From Nitrospira sp. (GTDB lineage Bacteria; Nitrospirota; Nitrospiria; Nitrospirales; Nitrospiraceae): DNA of 52,556 nt. Both the position numbers and the translations under genes were made by a program. Below are positions 47,322 through 52,556 of the stretch, piece by piece (positions within the stretch are counted from its first letter, which is position 1; each line of letters begins with the position of its first letter). The stretch spans positions 1 through 52,556 of the forward strand of contig SWDR01000028.1 of the NCBI GenBank assembly GCA_005116815.1, in the 5' to 3' direction. The notes beneath the pieces were generated by a model. The model worked only from the letters and a program-made list of their open reading frames with translations. It was not told the DNA's origin and made no database searches.

Positions 47322-48082
47322 CCCAACCCACCGGGCTCAGGAGTACCGAGTGCAGGAACCAACGAGGCATCAAGCCCATCACAGTCGAAGGTCAAATAGA
47401 CCGGCCCGCGACAGGCCTTCACCACCTCAGGAACCCAGCGAGAGGCCTTGCCCTCATAGGGTCCTGACGGATCAAGAATATCGGCGGCAAAGAACGTAGA
47501 AATCCGATCGGTGCTCTGGATGCGATCGATTTCTTCCGGAGAAATTGACCGAACCCCGACTTGAACCAACGGCAATCCGTCATCGACCACGCGTGCCATA
47601 ACGCTGGCGTGGCTGTAGGGGTTTCCCTGGTAGGCCTTCCGCAAGTCGCCGTGGGCATCGATTTGCACCACGCACAAGTCAGGATAACGACGGGCATGGG
47701 CTCTGATCGCCCCCAACGCACCGGTATGTTCCCCGGTTAAGGTCACGACAAACCGACCGGTCCCGACATGCGGTGTGACGAAGGCATCAATGGCATCCAC
47801 CGCTTGCCGATCGACTTTGCCGTCGAGGTCGAGCGAACGGATGGTGGCGACCCCGCCCCATTCGCGATAGGGCTCACAACGAAGTGTTTCGTCGTATAAC
47901 TCGACCTGTTGAGACGCCTCGATGATCGAGGATGGCCCTCGATCGGATCCCAATACGTAGCTGGAAGTATGTTCGTAGGGCGCAGGGAGGATATAGACGC
48001 CAGCCTGATCAGGATGGCACCAAGGCTCTTCGAGCCCGAGGAAGTTCTGGTCGATACCTTCCCATCCGGCAGGAAGCGTCAT
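47150..48082 (-). CDS. speB: Agmatinase/arginase family ureohydrolase
   Basis: VVTLTGEHTGALGAI, VVQIDAHGDLRKAYQGNPYSHASVM, YLTFDCDGLDASLVPALGTPEPGG. Confidence 0.92.
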   Translation of the reverse strand: MTLPAGWEGIDQNFLGLEEPWCHPDQAGVYILPAPYEHTSSYVLGSDRGPSSIIEASQQVELYDETLRCEPYREWGGVATIRSLDLDGKVDRQAVDAIDAFVTPHVGTGRFVVTLTGEHTGALGAIRAHARRYPDLCVVQIDAHGDLRKAYQGNPYSHASVMARVVDDGLPLVQVGVRSISPEEIDRIQSTDRISTFFAADILDPSGPYEGKASRWVPEVVKACRGPVYLTFDCDGLDASLVPALGTPEPGGLGWYDTLNLITALANGPGILGMDISEIAPIEGFVAPQFCIARLIYRMLGRIHAGRRVH

Positions 48083-48105
48083 GGGCGTTCACTCACTCGA
48101 CAGGG

Positions 48106-48672
48106 CTACCGACGCCGTTTCGGGATATTTTCTTCTGGAATGAACACGGCCAACGCGATCACGGTCGTCCAGCGATTGGGCTTTCCGATCGCAGACTGGG
48201 TGATGTTGAGCGTCCGAACGATCTTGCCGGCCATCTTGAAGACTTGTTCCCGTTCTTTCCAGGCGATATTCGGATCGAACTCGACGCCAAGCGTCGTCGC
48301 CAACATCTGTGCCGCCAAGTCTTCCGTATATTCGCCGGTCTCTTCATCGGTTTCACCATGAGCATGGTGCTCGGACAGATAGCCATAGGTCCGGCGATCC
48401 GTCGGGATCGCCAAGCCGATCGAGGCGGAGACCAGGCGATTCCGTTCGTTCGTTTCCGACCGCGCCATCACACAAAACGTGATTTCACCGGGGTTCAGTA
48501 ATTTCTCGCCGCGCGCACGCGGGATAATTTTGCAATTCGGGGGAAGAATTGACGACACCGTGACGAGGTTACAATAGGCCACGCCGGCTGCTCGCAAGGC
48601 TTGCTCGAAGGAGGCCAGCTTTTCTTTATGGACTCCAACGCCTCGCGTCAGAAACATCTGCGTAGGTACCAT
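48106..48672 (-). CDS. Pyruvoyl-dependent arginine decarboxylase
   Basis: [17 protein letters not shown] self-cleavage motif; [24 protein letters not shown]. Confidence 0.92.
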   Translation of the reverse strand: MVPTQMFLTRGVGVHKEKLASFEQALRAAGVAYCNLVTVSSILPPNCKIIPRARGEKLLNPGEITFCVMARSETNERNRLVSASIGLAIPTDRRTYGYLSEHHAHGETDEETGEYTEDLAAQMLATTLGVEFDPNIAWKEREQVFKMAGKIVRTLNITQSAIGKPNRWTTVIALAVFIPEENIPKRRR

Positions 48673-48821
48673 CGTCTCTTCTCCTTACGTTATCCAAGCA
48701 ACTAAGGGACGGACGCATGGTTCACTGACATGCGCGCCCACAGTACGACTTTTCATAAGCACAGGGTCGCTGTTGTACCAAGATTGGCGCCGCTTCGCAA
48801 TATCCCGCGACGTTTTTTTCC

Positions 48822-49810
48822 TTAGGCCCCGGCGGGCGGCCTGAGATTTAACACCAGCATGCGGGGCTCGGTCATGTCCTCGATCGCGGCCTGGACCCCT
48901 TCGCGGCCGATTCCAGAGTCCTTGACGCCCCCGTAGGGCATATGATCGGCCCGGAACGTCGGGATCTCATTGGCCAGCACCGCCCCGACTTCAAGATGCC
49001 GAAACGCATGAAAAATCGCATTCACATTCTGAGTAAAGACCCCGGCTTGAAGCCCATAATCTGACTGGTTGAGCGCCGTGATCGCTTCGTCGAAGTGACG
49101 ATAGGGGGTCACAGTCACCACCGGCCCAAATACTTCCTGGCAAGATACTTTCATCGTTGGCGTCACGAGGGAGAGCACCGTCGCCTCCACCACTGAGCCC
49201 AACCGTTTTCCGCCCAGAAGCACTCGCGCCCCCTGCGAGACGGCTTCCCCGATCCAGGCCTCGACACGATGGGCTGCGGCCGAATCAATGAGTGGGCCAA
49301 CCACCGTCGACTGATCGCTCGGGTCTCCGGCTTTTAGACGCGCAACCTGTAACAGCAATTTCGTCGTGAATAGGTCCGCAATAGCATGATGGACAAAGAT
49401 GCGCTGCACGGAAATACAGGTCTGGCCGGCATAGCCGAACCCACCGGCTGCGCAACGCTGTGCGGCAACCTCCAAATCGGCATCGGGCTCCACGATCACG
49501 CCTGCGTTCCCCCCGAGCTCCAACACCACCTTCTTCTTCCCGCACTTGGCCTTCAACATCCATCCCACGGCGGCACTCCCGGTAAAACTCAGGAGCTTGA
49601 ACCGAGGATCGACGACGAGCTGTTCTGCCACTTGGTTGTCGCAGGGCAGGACGTTGAGTGCGCCAGGAGGAAGCCCCGATTCCAGCACGACTTCGCCCAG
49701 CAGTAATGCGGTGAGGGGCGTCTGTGGCGCCGGCTTGATGAGAATGGAATTGCCGGCAGCCAGCGCTGGCGCGACCTTGTGGGCGACAAGATTCAACGGA
49801 CAATTATGGA
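48822..49810 (-). pseudogene. Aldehyde dehydrogenase family, N-terminally truncated
   Basis: VVLELGGNAGVIVEPDAD and GYAGQTCISVQRI catalytic motifs present; homology begins at HNCPLNLVAHKVAPALAAGN; upstream in-frame residues are encoded by a tRNA. Confidence 0.8.
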
Positions 49811-49846
49811 TGAGGCGAGCGCGGGATAAGTGAGCGTGGCGTGTGG

Positions 49847-49921
49847 TGGTCCCAACGGGATTTGAACCCGTGTTTAAGCCTTGAGAGGGCTCCGTCCTAG
49901 GCCAGGCTAGACGATGGGACC
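49847..49921 (-). tRNA. tRNA-Glu (anticodon CTC)
   Basis: GGTCCCA...TGGGACCA acceptor, GGTTCAAATCC T-arm, anticodon stem GAGCC-CTCTCAA-GGCTT; CCA encoded. Confidence 0.88.
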
Positions 49922-50150
49922 AGATACCAATGACGTAAGATCGAGCTGGCACAGTAGCACAGGGGCTTTTGACTTTTCAATTCCTCATGATTTGGAGCAG
50001 TATTCAGACTGCTCCAACCTGGCTTCACCTGCGACTTGACAGGGACGATGGCATAGCCTACCTTGCGGAAAATACGTGCGGCGGGCCTCTGGGAAAGGGG
50101 ATTCTTCTGTCGTCGGCCCCCTCTTCCTTTCGACAGACTCATGGTGGAAC

Positions 50151-50684
50151 ATGAACAACCCGCTCCAAGCCAAAACCAAATCTATCGGCATCACAGACTC
50201 CCCTGAACTAATCGACCTCGAAAAGCCTGAACAGGGCCTTGAGCTCCACCTCGGCTCGAACGTGTTTCGAAACACGAACGGCGTCATTAAACTCCAAGGC
50301 AAGGAGCAGGTGGTGCTGGAGCTGCAGCCCGATCCCTTCACCCTGCTCCTGACTATGGACTTCTATGATGACCAGGGGACTCGGATCGGTCACATCAGAC
50401 GGAATACTCTGTCAGCGCATAGCGCAGCCCGCTTCACCGTTACCGTGAAGGTCGGCGACGAGACCAGCCCCCCTTCGGTCGCCGTCACAGACCTGACGAC
50501 TGAACGCACGGTGTTCGAGGCCTGCCTTATCCAGAAAAGAAAGATCCGCATTACCGTGGGGCACTTCAATGCCCATACCGGCGAATTGGTGACTGTCAGC
50601 CCGCACTACTGCCGCATTGGCACTGGCCTCACCCTATTTGGCAATGTCGCGGAAAGCCGCGGCGGCGCAGCCACAATCGGATAG
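50151..50684 (+). CDS. Hypothetical protein
   Basis: Intact ORF from ATG 50151. Confidence 0.55.
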   Translation: MNNPLQAKTKSIGITDSPELIDLEKPEQGLELHLGSNVFRNTNGVIKLQGKEQVVLELQPDPFTLLLTMDFYDDQGTRIGHIRRNTLSAHSAARFTVTVKVGDETSPPSVAVTDLTTERTVFEACLIQKRKIRITVGHFNAHTGELVTVSPHYCRIGTGLTLFGNVAESRGGAATIG

Positions 50685-50823
50685 TCCCTTCCCCAAACAC
50701 AGCAGCCTCAACTCATACGTTTCCACCCCTTCGATCGAGAGCACAACCACGCACACCACTCCAATCGCTTGCTGAAACAGACATCCTTTTTGACAAGCGG
50801 AAAAACTTCCGTACAATCAAAGC

Positions 50824-51237
50824 ATGTCGGATATCATGAAACCGAGCGTGCAAGCCTTCCTGGTCTGCGATCAGGTCATTGAGGACAGCGTCACCAGAAA
50901 AAAGAGCCTCATTGGCCTCTTCACCCACCTACAGGCGGTGAGCTTTCCATTTCAACATTCACAAATGGGGCTGTACTTCTGCCTCACCGACGCCGAAGGG
51001 ACCTATCACTTCGACATCGATTTGATTTACCTCAACAACGAACAACTCGTCTGCCGGGCGGCCCTTCCGAATATCATGATCGCTGACCGCCTTCAAATTT
51101 CAGACTTTGGAATCAATATTCCATCCCTGGTCTTCCCTGCCCCTGGCCGTTATGAGTTTCGTCTACGCATGGAAGGGCATCTCATCGCGCAGAAAGACTT
51201 CAGTGTGATGCAGATGCCCACTCACCAAACCGCATAG
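50824..51237 (+). CDS. DUF6941-like hypothetical protein
   Basis: SVQAFLVCDQVIEDSVTRKKSLIGLFTHL pattern. Confidence 0.65.
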   Translation: MSDIMKPSVQAFLVCDQVIEDSVTRKKSLIGLFTHLQAVSFPFQHSQMGLYFCLTDAEGTYHFDIDLIYLNNEQLVCRAALPNIMIADRLQISDFGINIPSLVFPAPGRYEFRLRMEGHLIAQKDFSVMQMPTHQTA

Positions 51238-51357
51238 AACGCACCCACACCCCTCTCTTCCTGCTCAGGCGCATGAGGCCTTCTCCCCTATGCCGTTCTT
51301 ATGGTAGAACAGCCGCGATGATGTGTTCACATATCTCCCAGGAGTCAACAACCTCGC

Positions 51358-52554
51358 ATGTCTGATCAGGCTGGTGCTTCGAACTTTATTCGCGAAATCG
51401 TGACCGCCGATCTCGCTGCCGGCAAACATGGCAACCGAGTGGTCACGCGCTTTCCTCCTGAACCGAACGGTTACCTCCATATCGGCCATGCGAAATCTAT
51501 TTGCCTGAACTTCGGCTTGGCACAGGATACCCCGAACGGCATTTGCCACCTGCGATTCGACGATACCAACCCGACCACCGAAGATCCTGAGTATGTCCAG
51601 GCCATTCAGGACGATGTCCGATGGCTGGGGTTCGACTGGCACGAGAAGATGTTTTTCGCCTCGGATTACTTCGAACGACTCTACGAATTTGCCGTAAGAC
51701 TGATCCAGAAAAACCTCGCGTACGTTGACACGTTGACGGCTGAAGACATGCGTAGCTATCGCGGCACACTCACAGAACCCGGTAAAAATAGCCCTTCTCG
51801 CACCCGCTCCGCCGAGGAAAATCTTGACCTCTTTCGACGTATGCGAGCAGGAGAATTCGCCGACGGAACCCATACCCTTCGAGCCAAAATCGACATGGCC
51901 TCGCCCAATATCAACCTGCGCGACCCAGTCCTCTACCGCATCAGACATGCGACGCATTATCGAACCGGAAGCGCCTGGTGCCTGTACCCGGCCTACGACT
52001 ATGCCCATCCCCTCTCGGACGCACTTGAAGGAATCACGCACTCCATCTGCACCTTGGAGTTCGAAGATCACCGGCCCCTCTACAATTGGGTAGTCGAACA
52101 GGCTGAGGCGCCGTGCCGGCCACAGCAGATCGAGTTTGCCCGCTTAAATCTGACCTATACCGTCATGAGTAAACGGAAGCTGCTTGAGTTGGTCAGCAAG
52201 AAACTCGTGACCGGATGGGACGATCCACGATTGCCGACGATTAAAGGCCTCCGTCGCCGCGGCTATACACCGGAAGCGATTCGGGCATTCTGTGACCATA
52301 TCGGCGTCGCCAAGCGCGAAGCCACCGTCGAAATGCAGCTGCTCGAACACTTCGTTCGCGAAGACCTGAATAGACGCTCGCCGAGAGTCATGGCGGTCTT
52401 GCGGCCGCTCAAGATCATCCTCGATAACTATCCCGAGGACCAGTCCGAAGAGCTGGAGGCCATCAATAATCCGGAAGTAAGGATGATGGCGGTCAAAGGC
52501 GTGCCAAGGAAGATGGCCGCCGTCAGTGCGCCAATGAAAGGCGCAGTGCCATAG
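51358..52554 (+). CDS. glnS: Glutaminyl-tRNA synthetase, C-terminal anticodon-binding domain missing in this window
   Basis: [33 protein letters not shown]; ends ...[10 protein letters not shown] then unrelated [12 protein letters not shown]...*. Confidence 0.9.
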   Translation: MSDQAGASNFIREIVTADLAAGKHGNRVVTRFPPEPNGYLHIGHAKSICLNFGLAQDTPNGICHLRFDDTNPTTEDPEYVQAIQDDVRWLGFDWHEKMFFASDYFERLYEFAVRLIQKNLAYVDTLTAEDMRSYRGTLTEPGKNSPSRTRSAEENLDLFRRMRAGEFADGTHTLRAKIDMASPNINLRDPVLYRIRHATHYRTGSAWCLYPAYDYAHPLSDALEGITHSICTLEFEDHRPLYNWVVEQAEAPCRPQQIEFARLNLTYTVMSKRKLLELVSKKLVTGWDDPRLPTIKGLRRRGYTPEAIRAFCDHIGVAKREATVEMQLLEHFVREDLNRRSPRVMAVLRPLKIILDNYPEDQSEELEAINNPEVRMMAVKGVPRKMAAVSAPMKGAVP

Positions 52555-52556
52555 TA

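Noticed and set aside
49811-49952. N-terminal 50 residues of the ALDH ORF as protein
   Set aside because: Encoded by tRNA-Glu and its 3' flank, not by aldehyde dehydrogenase sequence
1-52556. CRISPR arrays, rRNA genes, transposases, phage genes
   Set aside because: No regularly spaced repeats, rRNA-like segments, or transposase/integrase/phage motifs were recognised in the window

Overview
This 52.6 kb window reads as a Nitrospira-like (Nitrospirota) contig; the taxonomy is an inference from gene content. It has four main blocks. (1) 0.37-18.0 kb: a CarH/LitR-type adenosylcobalamin-binding MerR regulator, divergent from a long photoprotection and membrane-lipid operon. The operon carries zinc-ribbon proteins, two FGE/SUMF1-like proteins, a photolyase, TudS-DUF1722, a CbiX-like protein, two CFA-synthase-type methyltransferases, DUF2878, DUF1295, lipocalin, amine oxidase and DUF1365. 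The divergent intergenic region holds two near-consensus sigma70 promoters, each with an ATTGGACA element in its spacer. (2) 20.6-38.6 kb: a complex I cluster (nuoABCD-GIJKLMMN, 2M-like, no nuoE/F) flanked by histidine kinases. nuoH is absent, the nuoL/nuoM1 boundary looks like a deletion junction, nuoA lacks its N-terminus, and the second NuoM appears to have lost the conserved TM7 lysine. (3) 40.7-46.4 kb: an HlyD/TolC/ABC export-like operon whose ABC nucleotide-binding domain has degenerated at Walker A, Q-loop, signature, catalytic Glu, D-loop and H-loop. (4) 46.4-52.6 kb: housekeeping genes (pseudouridine synthase, agmatinase, pyruvoyl-dependent arginine decarboxylase, tRNA-Glu, truncated ALDH, truncated GlnRS). 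Several mid-gene junctions and small lesions could be real decay or assembly error, and read-level checks are needed. All family calls are by eye from sequence motifs; no database searches were run.
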